A stretch of DNA of 9,211 bases from positions 1 to 9,211 of the forward strand of contig CAYUWG010000109.1 of assembly GCA_964448285.1 (NCBI GenBank). The letters are read 5' to 3'. This document shows, piece after piece, positions 1 through 5,965 of the stretch (positions are counted from its first letter, which is position 1; every line of letters starts with the position of its first letter). The notes beneath the pieces were generated by a model. The model was not told where the DNA came from and did no database searches. It was given only the letters and a program-made list of their open reading frames with translations. The DNA is from CAYUWG01 sp964448285 (GTDB lineage: Bacteria > Bacteroidota > Ignavibacteria > SZUA-365). Both the position numbers and the translations under genes were made by a program.

Positions 1-53
1 ATGAAGGCGGTTCCTTTTCATAAGGGGTTTTTCGTAAGTATAAGAAGTGATGA

Positions 54-183
54 GAGGCGGTCCAAAAAGTAATTAATGTTTTTCCGAACGAAGTGAAGAA
101 TCTCATTTCATCGCTGAATCAGGAGATTCTTCTCTCACTTCGCTCCATCAGAATGACAATTCACAAACTTTTTGGACAGCCTC
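54..183. repeat. 130-bp palindromic element with nested inverted repeats (MITE/REP-like)
   Basis: The ends 54-70 and 167-183 are inverted repeats, 16 of 17 positions matching; the inner 11 bases (60-70 and 167-177, GTCCAAAAAGT) match perfectly. Nested inside is a second inverted repeat, 89-104 against 123-142, matching in all 16 positions except for a 4-nt insertion (TCTC, 133-136). The loop between is 18 nt. The inner part, GAAGAATCTC ... GAGATTCTTC ... AGAATGACA, resembles a palindromic intergenic repeat I recall from many environmental genomes. No ORF for a transposase is present, so if mobile it is non-autonomous. The homologous leader copy B has only 16 bp (3697-3712) at this place, which resembles an unoccupied site. 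No clear target-site duplication is visible. Confidence 0.7.
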
Positions 184-192
184 GGTTGTATG

Positions 193-206
193 TTGATCGC
201 AATCAA
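193..206. promoter_or_regulatory. Short dyad conserved in both leaders
   Basis: TTGAT and ATCAA flank a 4-nt centre here. In leader B the arms are one base longer and the centre is 3 nt (3722-3736). Such a symmetric site could bind a dimeric regulator, but it is short and no regulator gene is in the window. Confidence 0.25.
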
Positions 207-259
207 TCCATCAATTCAATCCAGGATAAGCTCAATGGGACAGAACTGATTTTTACCCA

Positions 260-303
260 CATGAATATGGGACATAGATTTCACTGTTTATCCCATGAAC
301 ATG
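260..303 (+). promoter_or_regulatory. Conserved hairpin in leader A
   Basis: CATG and ATGGGA on the left (260-263, 267-272) can pair with TCCCAT and CATG on the right (291-296, 300-303), leaving a 3x3 internal loop and an apical loop of about 18 nt. Leader B has the same two stem arms unchanged (3801-3815 and 3830-3844), while much of the apical loop differs. Arms kept with a changed loop fits a structured RNA leader or a protein-binding palindrome. The arms carry no compensatory changes, so structure is not proven. Confidence 0.4.
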
Positions 304-329
304 TGATACCTGTGGCTTTGGGTAAACGA

Positions 330-337
330 TATGTTTG
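330..337 (+). promoter_or_regulatory. Possible -7 promoter element in leader A
   Basis: TATGTTTG fits the Bacteroidetes -7 consensus TAnnTTTG and is kept exactly in leader B although its flanks differ. No TTG-type -33 element stands at the usual distance upstream; the nearest TTTG (317-320) is only 9 nt away. If used, transcription would start near 344, giving a leader of roughly 135 nt before the start codon at 481. Confidence 0.25.
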
Positions 338-468
338 TATCGTGAACTTAGCGATACCACAGATGACCACGGCGACAAATCTCAGCCAAAACTCAGGCTA
401 TAGATTAATTGGTGCGCACGTTCATGACTCTACTTCTACGAATATGTTACGAACATTTTTCATTTAAC

Positions 469-474
469 AAGGAG
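469..474 (+). promoter_or_regulatory. Shine-Dalgarno AAGGAG that sets the start at 481
   Basis: AAGGAG stands 6 nt before the ATG at 481. It supports that start over the in-frame ATG at 409, which would put 24 residues without signal-peptide character ahead of a normal signal peptide. The genes at 4040, 5966 and 6545 also have GGAG at a 6-nt spacing. Confidence 0.8.
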
Positions 475-480
475 AAAATC

Positions 481-2079
481 ATGAAATCAATGACATGTTT
501 CTACAAATTATTTCCTCTCATCTTGCTCACGATTGCACTCTTCTCACAGGTTGCAAACGCACAAACTCCTGCTTTCCAAGTAGATGATGCTTCAAGCGTG
601 AATCTTCTGAATCTTAACACCGATGCAGGATTTCTCCTGAAAGGCACTTGGGGAGGGGGAGGCGCGATTCCGGCAACAGGTGCAGGCACACGCTTCATGT
701 GGTATCCCAAAAAAGCTGCTGTTCGGGCAGGATATTGCACTGGAGCATATTGGGATGACGCGAACATTGGCGATTACTCCACCGCGTTAGGTTACAATAC
801 AAAGGCAACCAATCAAGGTGCAACCGCTTTGGGATATTTCACAACCGCGAGCAATGTCGGTGCGACCGCGTTGGGATGGGTTGCCAATGCCAGTGGAGAA
901 TACTCGACTGCGGCGGGAAAATCTTCTACCGCGAGCGGAAATTATTCAACCGCAATGGGACATTTGACAACCGCAAGCGGGCTTTATTCTGTTGCGATGG
1001 GAAATCAATCAATCGCCGCCGGAGATCATTCGACCGCGATGGGTTATCAGTCCACAACTACCGCTGGTGGCGATTATGGGACTGCGATTGGAATGGGCAC
1101 ATGGGCAAACGGATCAGCCGCGACTGCATTAGGATACTACACCGAGGCAGCCGCGAGTACTTCGACGGCGATGGGACGGGAAACAAATGCGACCGGCAAT
1201 TCTTCGACTGCCATGGGATATTCGACAACCGCAAGCGGTACTTCTTCGACTGCCATGGGAGATGGATCGATTGCAAGTGGAGATTATTCTACTGCGATGG
1301 GAAGACAGACGACCTCGAGCGGTAGCTCTTCAACCGCGATGGGAATTTACTCAACAGCAAGTGGCCCAGGATCTATTGCGGGAGGATACTCGGCAATAGC
1401 GAGCGGAGATTACTCGATTGCATTTGGTAACTACGTATCAACGTACGGTTATCAGGGTTCATGCGTAATAGGTGATTTCTCCACCTACACACCCACGTAC
1501 TCTAACGCTACTCATCAGATGACGATGCGCTTCCACGGAGGTTATCGATTGTTCTCCAAAAATGACTTGTCAACTGGTGTGTCGCTTGCCGCAAGTGGGA
1601 CATCCTGGTCAGTGATTTGTGATCGCAATAAGAAAGAAAATTTCCGTGAAATCGATGGAGAGTCGGTACTAGCACGCATCCGGGCATTACCGATCACGGA
1701 ATGGAATTACAAAGCCAATGATCCCTCGGTTCGCTACATCGGTCCCATGGCGCAGGATTTCTGGCAGGCATTTCGACTCGGTGGAACCGACAGTCTCAGT
1801 ATTACCACGCTTGCGTTCGATGGTGTAAACATGGCGGCGATTCAGGCGTTGGAGAAACGCACTGCGGATTTGAAAGTGGCTCTCAACGAAATCGAGCAAC
1901 TTAAATCAACCGTCCAATCATTAGTGCAAGCAAATAAAGACATCATGCAGACCAACAAGGAGATCACGCAGACGAACAAAGAGTTGAATCAGCGCCTCAT
2001 AAGACTTGAATCGGTACGTGGAGAGAAAAACATGTCGGGCGTACTTTCAGATGAGCACTCGCAACTCACGCAGAAATAA
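481..2079 (+). CDS. YadA-head repeat protein with C-terminal S74 chaperone domain
   Basis: The 532-residue product is an exported, probably trimeric, surface-fibre protein. Residues 1-27 form a signal peptide (hydrophobic core about 10-22, cleavage after ANA with Gln28 next). Residues 97-322 are about 16 repeats of roughly 14 residues of the type G-x-Y-S-T-A-M-G, as in the head of YadA-type trimeric adhesins. Residues 376-460 match the S74 intramolecular-chaperone domain of phage endosialidases and tail fibres: the CDRNKKENF box (380-388), ALPITEWNYK (402-411), RYIGPMAQDF (418-427) and FDGVNMAAIQAL (446-457). Residues 461-512 look like a coiled coil. In the family this domain drives trimer folding and then cuts itself off with a Ser-Lys pair; here the expected serine is Cys380 while Lys385 remains. 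No YadA membrane anchor and no T9SS sorting domain follow. It is likely co-transcribed with the next gene, 12 bp away. Start choice rests on the Shine-Dalgarno at 469-474. Adhesion is inferred; the domains are clear. Confidence 0.9.
   Translation: MKSMTCFYKLFPLILLTIALFSQVANAQTPAFQVDDASSVNLLNLNTDAGFLLKGTWGGGGAIPATGAGTRFMWYPKKAAVRAGYCTGAYWDDANIGDYSTALGYNTKATNQGATALGYFTTASNVGATALGWVANASGEYSTAAGKSSTASGNYSTAMGHLTTASGLYSVAMGNQSIAAGDHSTAMGYQSTTTAGGDYGTAIGMGTWANGSAATALGYYTEAAASTSTAMGRETNATGNSSTAMGYSTTASGTSSTAMGDGSIASGDYSTAMGRQTTSSGSSSTAMGIYSTASGPGSIAGGYSAIASGDYSIAFGNYVSTYGYQGSCVIGDFSTYTPTYSNATHQMTMRFHGGYRLFSKNDLSTGVSLAASGTSWSVICDRNKKENFREIDGESVLARIRALPITEWNYKANDPSVRYIGPMAQDFWQAFRLGGTDSLSITTLAFDGVNMAAIQALEKRTADLKVALNEIEQLKSTVQSLVQANKDIMQTNKEITQTNKELNQRLIRLESVRGEKNMSGVLSDEHSQLTQK
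769..1446 (+). repeat. Tandem ~42-bp repeats coding for YadA head units
   Basis: About 16 in-frame units of roughly 42 bp code for the 14-residue YadA head motif. Many contain a near-constant core like TCGACTGCNATGGGA. The units differ in their variable halves, and a few have an extra residue (for example around residues 191-199). Such arrays gain and lose units by slippage or unequal recombination. Because unit length is a multiple of three and stops are rare, other frames also stay open here without being genes. Confidence 0.85.
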
Positions 2080-2091
2080 GGATCCACAGCA

Positions 2092-3582
2092 ATGGAATAC
2101 ACGTTACCTTCTCAACGCATGAAGATCAGATCGATCGTACTCATCTTATTGACTCTGTCTTCACTTTCGCACGTGAGTAACTCTCAAACCACCAGCGTCA
2201 CCGCGAACGGAAAAATGACCACAGGTTCTTCCATCACCACAACGGTGAACTTCACAAACGCCGGCTCCTATGACGCAGGCAACAGCACGATGATTCTCAC
2301 GGGCAACTGGACGAACAGCGGGACATTCACCGCAGGAACCAGCACGGTGAAGTTCAACGGCACCGGAGCGCAGACAATAAGCAACACCGGCACAGGCGAT
2401 TTCAATAACGTCACGGTCGATAAATCCACCGGCATCCTTTCACTCTCCACTGATGCGACCATCAACGGTACACTGACACTGACGAATGGATTATTCAGCA
2501 TCGGATCGAACACGCTGACACTTGGAACGTCCGCCTCGGTTTCGGGGACTCCATCAGCAACGAAGATGATCGTCGCGGATGGATCAGGCGTTGTCAAGAA
2601 AATGTTTTCCGGCACGGGATCGTTTACTTATCCGGTCGGAGATAACACCGGCACGGCGGAATACTCCCCTGCGACGCTCAATTTCACCGGCGGTACATTC
2701 TCCTCTGCGAGTGCATCCGTCCGTCTCGTCGATGCTAAGCATCCGAACAACACCAGCTCGACGCATTATATCAGCCGCTACTGGAATGTGACGACGAGTG
2801 GCATCACGAATCCCACGTGCGGCGTCACGTTCACGTATGTCGATGCGGATATCAACGGCACGGAAGGAAATATCTGGACCGCGAAATATGACGCACCGAA
2901 CTGGGATTTACTCAATGCTGCGAACGCGGGTACCAATCAGCTAACCGGAACGGTGACAGGATTTTCAGATTTCACTGGTGGTGAGCAGACAGCCTTGCCG
3001 GTAGAACTGATCTCGTTTTCAGCGAGTCTTCAAAATCGTATTGTTCGTTTAAAGTGGAAGACGGCAACCGAAGTGAATAACTATGGATTCGAGATTGAGC
3101 GTTCGACGAGTGCATCAGGCAAGGATTGGATGAAGATCGGTTTCGTCGAAGGAACCGGCACGAGCAACACACCGAGGAACTACGATTACAATGACCAGCT
3201 TACCGAAACACTCCTTCGCAGCGGGAAAGTGTATTACCGATTACATCAGCTTGACCGTGATGGCGCAGAGTCATACTCCAACGTCGTGGAAGTACACCTG
3301 CGAGTGGTCCCGCAATTAACGTTGGATCAAGCATATCCGAATCCGATCTCACGAGCGCAACAGCGCGCCATGATTACGTTCACGCTTCCCAACACGAATC
3401 ATGTGCGACTCACGATCATCGATTATTTAGGAAAAGAGGTCGCGCTGATAGCGGATGAGATGATGGAGCGCGGGATGCATCGGGTGTCCTATCAACCTTC
3501 ATCGCTGCCGAGCGGGATGTATCGGATTATCCTTCGATCCGGTTCAGAAATAAAGATGACACAGATCGTCGTGGTCAAATAG
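2092..3582 (+). CDS. Secreted beta-rich surface protein with T9SS type A sorting domain
   Basis: The 496-residue product is predicted to cross the inner membrane by Sec and the outer membrane by the type IX system. Residues 1-31 form a signal peptide (core about 14-25, cleavage SNS then Gln32). Residues 35-300 are rich in Thr, Ser, Gly and Asn with short alternating strands, resembling beta-solenoid repeats of Bacteroidota surface proteins. Residues 302-405 (from LPVELISFSA, with NNYGFEIERS) match the fibronectin-like domain that often precedes the sorting signal. Residues 409-496 are a canonical C-terminal sorting domain: LDQAYPNP, ITFTLP, LTIIDYLGKEV, LPSGMYRI and the final IVVVK strand. 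The start at 2092 has AAGGA at 2078-2082, 9 nt upstream. The ATG at 2119 gives a shorter, more usual signal peptide but has no ribosome site. The 12-bp spacing from the adhesin gene suggests one operon. No enzymatic motif was found; the binding target is unknown. Confidence 0.88.
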   Translation: MEYTLPSQRMKIRSIVLILLTLSSLSHVSNSQTTSVTANGKMTTGSSITTTVNFTNAGSYDAGNSTMILTGNWTNSGTFTAGTSTVKFNGTGAQTISNTGTGDFNNVTVDKSTGILSLSTDATINGTLTLTNGLFSIGSNTLTLGTSASVSGTPSATKMIVADGSGVVKKMFSGTGSFTYPVGDNTGTAEYSPATLNFTGGTFSSASASVRLVDAKHPNNTSSTHYISRYWNVTTSGITNPTCGVTFTYVDADINGTEGNIWTAKYDAPNWDLLNAANAGTNQLTGTVTGFSDFTGGEQTALPVELISFSASLQNRIVRLKWKTATEVNNYGFEIERSTSASGKDWMKIGFVEGTGTSNTPRNYDYNDQLTETLLRSGKVYYRLHQLDRDGAESYSNVVEVHLRVVPQLTLDQAYPNPISRAQQRAMITFTLPNTNHVRLTIIDYLGKEVALIADEMMERGMHRVSYQPSSLPSGMYRIILRSGSEIKMTQIVVVK

Positions 3583-3721
3583 CAGACGATTCTACTTACA
3601 AGTTCACCGTCATCCTCCGTGCCGCCTTCATCAGGATCTCTGTTTTAATGCGGTTGCTTTTTTGTAAAATCATACTTGTAAGGCGTGCGAAGTGATATGG
3701 TTTCTTCGGAACGGGTTGTAT

Positions 3722-3736
3722 ATTGATCGAATCAAT
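3722..3736. promoter_or_regulatory. Short dyad conserved in both leaders (copy B)
   Basis: ATTGAT and ATCAAT form a perfect 6-bp dyad around CGA. It corresponds to 193-206 in leader A, where the centre has one extra base. Confidence 0.25.
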
Positions 3737-3800
3737 CCATCACTTCAACCCAGAGTATGCTCAATTGTGCGGTACTGATTTTTACCTGTTCAGCAACCTA

Positions 3801-3844
3801 CATGAATATGGGACATGCCTCTTGCCGTTTATCCCATGAACATG
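3801..3844 (+). promoter_or_regulatory. Conserved hairpin in leader B
   Basis: The arms 3801-3815 and 3830-3844 are identical to those of leader A, and the total length of 44 nt is the same. Only the apical part differs (TGCCTCTTGCC region against TAGATTTCACT in A). Confidence 0.4.
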
Positions 3845-3870
3845 CGATACCGCCCGCTTCGCGTCCATGG

Positions 3871-3878
3871 TATGTTTG
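3871..3878 (+). promoter_or_regulatory. Possible -7 promoter element in leader B
   Basis: TATGTTTG is identical to 330-337 in leader A and fits TAnnTTTG. No -33 element is visible at the usual distance. Transcription from here would begin near 3885, about 155 nt before the start codon at 4040. Confidence 0.25.
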
Positions 3879-3943
3879 AAGTATGAATTTTGCGATACCA
3901 TAGATTACCACGACGACAAAACATTTTAAGCACGATCGACACA

Positions 3944-3994
3944 TTCTCAACCGCGAACGGTGATCGTTCGACTGTGCCAGGAAATCATTCGGGT
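3944..3994 (+). pseudogene. Scrap of a YadA-head gene
   Basis: In one frame these 51 bases read FSTANGDRSTVPGNHSG, close to the head units of the protein at 481-2079 (pattern TASGDYSTAMGN). The bases also resemble a live unit near 1226-1262: CAACCGC, then CGGT, then TTCGACTG in the same order and phase. The frame runs on into the gene at 4040 without a stop, but no ribosome site or signal peptide precedes it and head units before and after are missing. The simplest reading is the remains of a duplicated adhesin gene behind the duplicated leader. It is short, so chance resemblance is possible. Confidence 0.4.
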
Positions 3995-4029
3995 TTGTCA
4001 TCAATTATTCCATCACACATTCCAACAAC

Positions 4030-4033
4030 GGAG
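4030..4033 (+). promoter_or_regulatory. Shine-Dalgarno GGAG that sets the start at 4040
   Basis: GGAG lies 6 nt before ATG 4040, where a signal peptide begins. The frame is open 50 codons further upstream (to 3890), but that extension runs through the leader repeat and the YadA scrap and has no ribosome site. Confidence 0.75.
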
Positions 4034-4039
4034 TTTTCA

Positions 4040-5884
4040 ATGAGGATCTTACCGATCGTTACGATATTCATCATATGTAGTGCGAGCGCCTTCTCCCAGG
4101 TCCCCCGCACGATCAGTTTTCAAGGCGTACTCACGGATGCATCGGGAAACCTCGTTCCTGATGGCAATCATCAACTCGCGATCAAATTGTATAGCAACGC
4201 GGTTGGTGGCACTCCGGTTTTCACGGAGAACCACACGGTCCCCGTCGTCAAAGGCGTTTTCAATGCCATCATCGGGAGTGTGACCGTGCTCCCCGCATCG
4301 CTCCTGTTCGACCGCGCATATTTCCTTGGTGTTTCGGTCAATGGAGGATCGGAACTTGCACCACGGACGGCGCTGACCGCTGTTCCATTCGCACTTCGTG
4401 CGGAACGGGCGAATGTGGCTGAATCTCTCGTCCCGAATGCAACGGGAGTTGTTACGAGCATTAACAACCAATCTGGCACACTGACCATGCAAGGCGGCGG
4501 CGGAACGACGGTGACGAGCAACGGCAACACATTCGTCATATCGTCCGTCGACGGTGGCGGAACGGGTATTCAGGGCGTGCAATCGAATGACGGCACACTT
4601 GCCATCCAGAATCCTAATGGTCCGGTCGCCAATCTCAGCGTTGCCTCAAATGCGATTACAAGTGATAAGATCGCTTCAGGGCAGGTCGTGAAAAGCGTGA
4701 ATGGCCTGACAGACAATGTCACGCTCGCGGCGGGAAACAATGTGACGTTGACGCCTTCCGGCAACACAATTACAATCGCATCGACAGGTGGCTCAGGGGG
4801 AACGGGCATCCAGACGCTTCAAAACACGAATGCAACGCTGGATATACAAAATCCCAACGGACCGGTAACGACGGTGAACGTGGGAGCGAACGCTATCAGC
4901 GCGGCACACATTTCAAACAACGCCGTAACGCCGGATAAAATCGCACCGAATATCATTTCCAGCATCAATGGTGTTTCGAATGATGGCGGTGAGGTGCAAC
5001 TCGTAGCCGGCGCGAATGTCACCATCACGCCGAACGACGCGGCGAATACCATCACGATCGCTGCATCATCGGGAGGAGGAGGAGGGTTGACACTCCCGTA
5101 CAGCGCCACGCCGAACTTGGGATCGACTGCATTCTCGATAACGAACAGTGGCGCCGGACCCGTCGCTGCATTTCTCTCCACAGCAACGGCGGCAAATAGC
5201 GCGGTCGAAATCTCGACTACTAGTTCAAACGCCTTTGCAAATGCTGTACGTGCAGTTGCAACGGCTGGGAACGCACTGGATGTGACAAACAACGCCACAA
5301 ACCAGGCAACAATCAAAGCACAGAACCAGAACGCTTCCGCCTCAGCTCCGATTCTTGAGTTGCATGGTCCATCGAATGAAGTACTCACAGTGGATAACGG
5401 AGGGAATGTGTCGATGGATGGACATCTGAATGTTGGGAGTTATATCACCACTCCTAGTGATCTTTCTGTCAATGACGTGGTTGCTACCGGGTTTGTCGAG
5501 GGACAACGTTTTATCGCAACGCTGGATAACGGTCCCAGCAATACTCCGGGAATGGGTGTGCATTATCGCGATAATGTGATTTATGGCTGGGGAAATGTCA
5601 GTGCATCTGGTTCCCTCACGGCAGGAATGGGGATAACCGTTTCACGGGTAGCGGCTGGAGTATATAATATCTCGTACAAACGTTCGATGAACGGATCGAA
5701 TTACTCGCCTATGGCTACACTTTACCACCCTTCGGGGATCGTTCTCGGAGCTATCTCTATTTCTAATACAACAAGTGCAGGTTGCACAGTAAACACGTTA
5801 GAATTCAAGGATAACATTACCAAAGATGGATATTTTGTTCTTACGGATATTCCTTTCTTCTTCCACCTCACTGGTCGTCCGTAA
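4040..5884 (+). CDS. Secreted phage-tail-fibre-like repeat protein
   Basis: The 614-residue product is exported: residues 1-19 form a signal peptide (cleavage AFS then Gln20). Residues 21-124 (VPRTISFQGVL, GVFNAIIGS, LGVSVNGGSEL, VPFALRAERA) match an N-terminal domain common in bacterial tail-fibre-like surface proteins. Residues 138-343 are internal repeats: three copies of a unit like KSVNG...VTL..GNNVTLTPSGNTITIAS (about 138-169, 218-248, 307-343) alternating with two copies of GIQ..Q...L.IQNPNGPV...NAI..DKIA (about 176-212, 256-302). Residues 350-470 are low-complexity and rich in Ala, Asn, Ser and Thr; 471-614 form an unrecognised end domain finishing in FFFHLTGRP. Unlike many relatives it has no S74 chaperone, and no T9SS sorting domain, coiled coil or membrane anchor is visible. 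It may be a trimeric fibre held by a partner, perhaps the T9SS protein encoded next; that is inference. Cys13 in the signal peptide is not in a proper lipobox. Confidence 0.85.
   Translation: MRILPIVTIFIICSASAFSQVPRTISFQGVLTDASGNLVPDGNHQLAIKLYSNAVGGTPVFTENHTVPVVKGVFNAIIGSVTVLPASLLFDRAYFLGVSVNGGSELAPRTALTAVPFALRAERANVAESLVPNATGVVTSINNQSGTLTMQGGGGTTVTSNGNTFVISSVDGGGTGIQGVQSNDGTLAIQNPNGPVANLSVASNAITSDKIASGQVVKSVNGLTDNVTLAAGNNVTLTPSGNTITIASTGGSGGTGIQTLQNTNATLDIQNPNGPVTTVNVGANAISAAHISNNAVTPDKIAPNIISSINGVSNDGGEVQLVAGANVTITPNDAANTITIAASSGGGGGLTLPYSATPNLGSTAFSITNSGAGPVAAFLSTATAANSAVEISTTSSNAFANAVRAVATAGNALDVTNNATNQATIKAQNQNASASAPILELHGPSNEVLTVDNGGNVSMDGHLNVGSYITTPSDLSVNDVVATGFVEGQRFIATLDNGPSNTPGMGVHYRDNVIYGWGNVSASGSLTAGMGITVSRVAAGVYNISYKRSMNGSNYSPMATLYHPSGIVLGAISISNTTSAGCTVNTLEFKDNITKDGYFVLTDIPFFFHLTGRP
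4451..5068 (+). repeat. Alternating repeat array inside the tail-fibre-like gene
   Basis: The DNA codes for two kinds of repeat arranged A-B-A-B-A, where A is the VNG...NTITIAS unit (about 31-37 residues) and B is the GIQ...NPNGPV...DKIA unit (about 37-47 residues). The copies have diverged at the DNA level, so the array is old compared with the fibronectin-like repeats at 7526-9001. Confidence 0.7.
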
Positions 5885-5891
5885 GCGCTCA

Positions 5892-5911
5892 GAAGTCATG
5901 AACATGACTTC
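5892..5911 (+). terminator. Palindrome just after the tail-fibre-like gene
   Basis: GAAGTCAT and ATGACTTC form a perfect 8-bp stem around GAAC, 7 bases after the stop codon. No T-run follows, so it is not a standard intrinsic terminator. It could slow or partly stop transcription, protect the mRNA end, or be a protein-binding site. The next gene begins 81 bp after the stop. Confidence 0.3.
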
Positions 5912-5965
5912 GCAACCGCTCGAAACCAAGTATTCACGCAAAGAAACTGAACCACGGAGATCAGA

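Larger units (their letters stand above)
7..379. repeat. Leader repeat copy A, interrupted by a palindromic element
   Basis: This non-coding stretch is a diverged direct copy of 3650-3920. The best-matching part is 183-379 against 3713-3920, roughly three-quarters identical by eye, with a 12-nt insertion and a 1-nt deletion in copy B relative to A. Three short blocks continue the match upstream with the same order and nearly the same spacing: GCGGTT at 7, GTAAG at 34 and GAAGTGAT at 44 in A, and at 3650, 3678 and 3689 in B. The palindromic element 54-183 sits between these blocks and has no counterpart in B. Both copies end 100-120 bp before the first gene of a set of surface-protein genes, which suggests a 5' leader or promoter region rather than a random repeat. 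A conserved dyad, TTGAT-CGCA-ATCAA, lies at 193-206. The left end may continue outside the window. Confidence 0.75.
3650..3920. repeat. Leader repeat copy B (without the palindromic element)
   Basis: This is the second copy of the leader found at 7-379, and it makes up most of the 457-bp gap between genes. It keeps the conserved hairpin arms, the TTGAT/ATCAA dyad (3722-3736), the TATGTTTG box and the CGATACCA end block. Relative to copy A it lacks the 130-bp palindromic element (16 bp at 3697-3712 stand there instead), has a 12-nt insertion before the hairpin (after ACC, ending in a second ACC), and lacks one base in the dyad centre. The flank 3583-3649 shows no gene and no obvious terminator. 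The indels shift any reading frame, so the repeat is conserved as DNA or RNA, not as protein. Confidence 0.75.

Noticed and set aside
1..72. Short + strand frame of 23 codons ending TAA, possibly the tail of an upstream gene
   Set aside because: It runs into the palindromic element, and its bases 7-51 align with non-coding leader B. No protein feature is visible.
317..337. TTTG at 317-320 as -33 box for TATGTTTG at 330
   Set aside because: The spacing is 9 nt, far below the 17-23 nt expected, and TTTG is not kept in leader B.
54..379. CRISPR or tandem array in the left intergenic region
   Set aside because: The repeats there are inverted and occur once; there are no regularly spaced direct repeats.
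93..467. Open frame of 124 codons (GTG start) upstream of the YadA-like gene
   Set aside because: It starts inside the palindromic element, crosses the whole leader repeat, and its frame is broken in leader B by a 1-nt and a 12-nt indel. No ribosome site precedes it.
876..1325. 149-codon frame inside the YadA repeats
   Set aside because: A shadow frame: the 42-bp repeat unit keeps other frames open. The product is a repetitive, Cys- and Arg-rich sequence without sense.
4040..4096. Lipoprotein signal peptide (Cys13) in the tail-fibre-like protein
   Set aside because: The residues before the cysteine are F-I-I, not a lipobox, and a normal cleavage site with Gln20 follows.
4049..5388. Minus-strand frames of 177, 122, 79 and 189 codons
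   Set aside because: They are antisense to the repeat-rich tail-fibre-like gene, lack ribosome sites and resemble no family.
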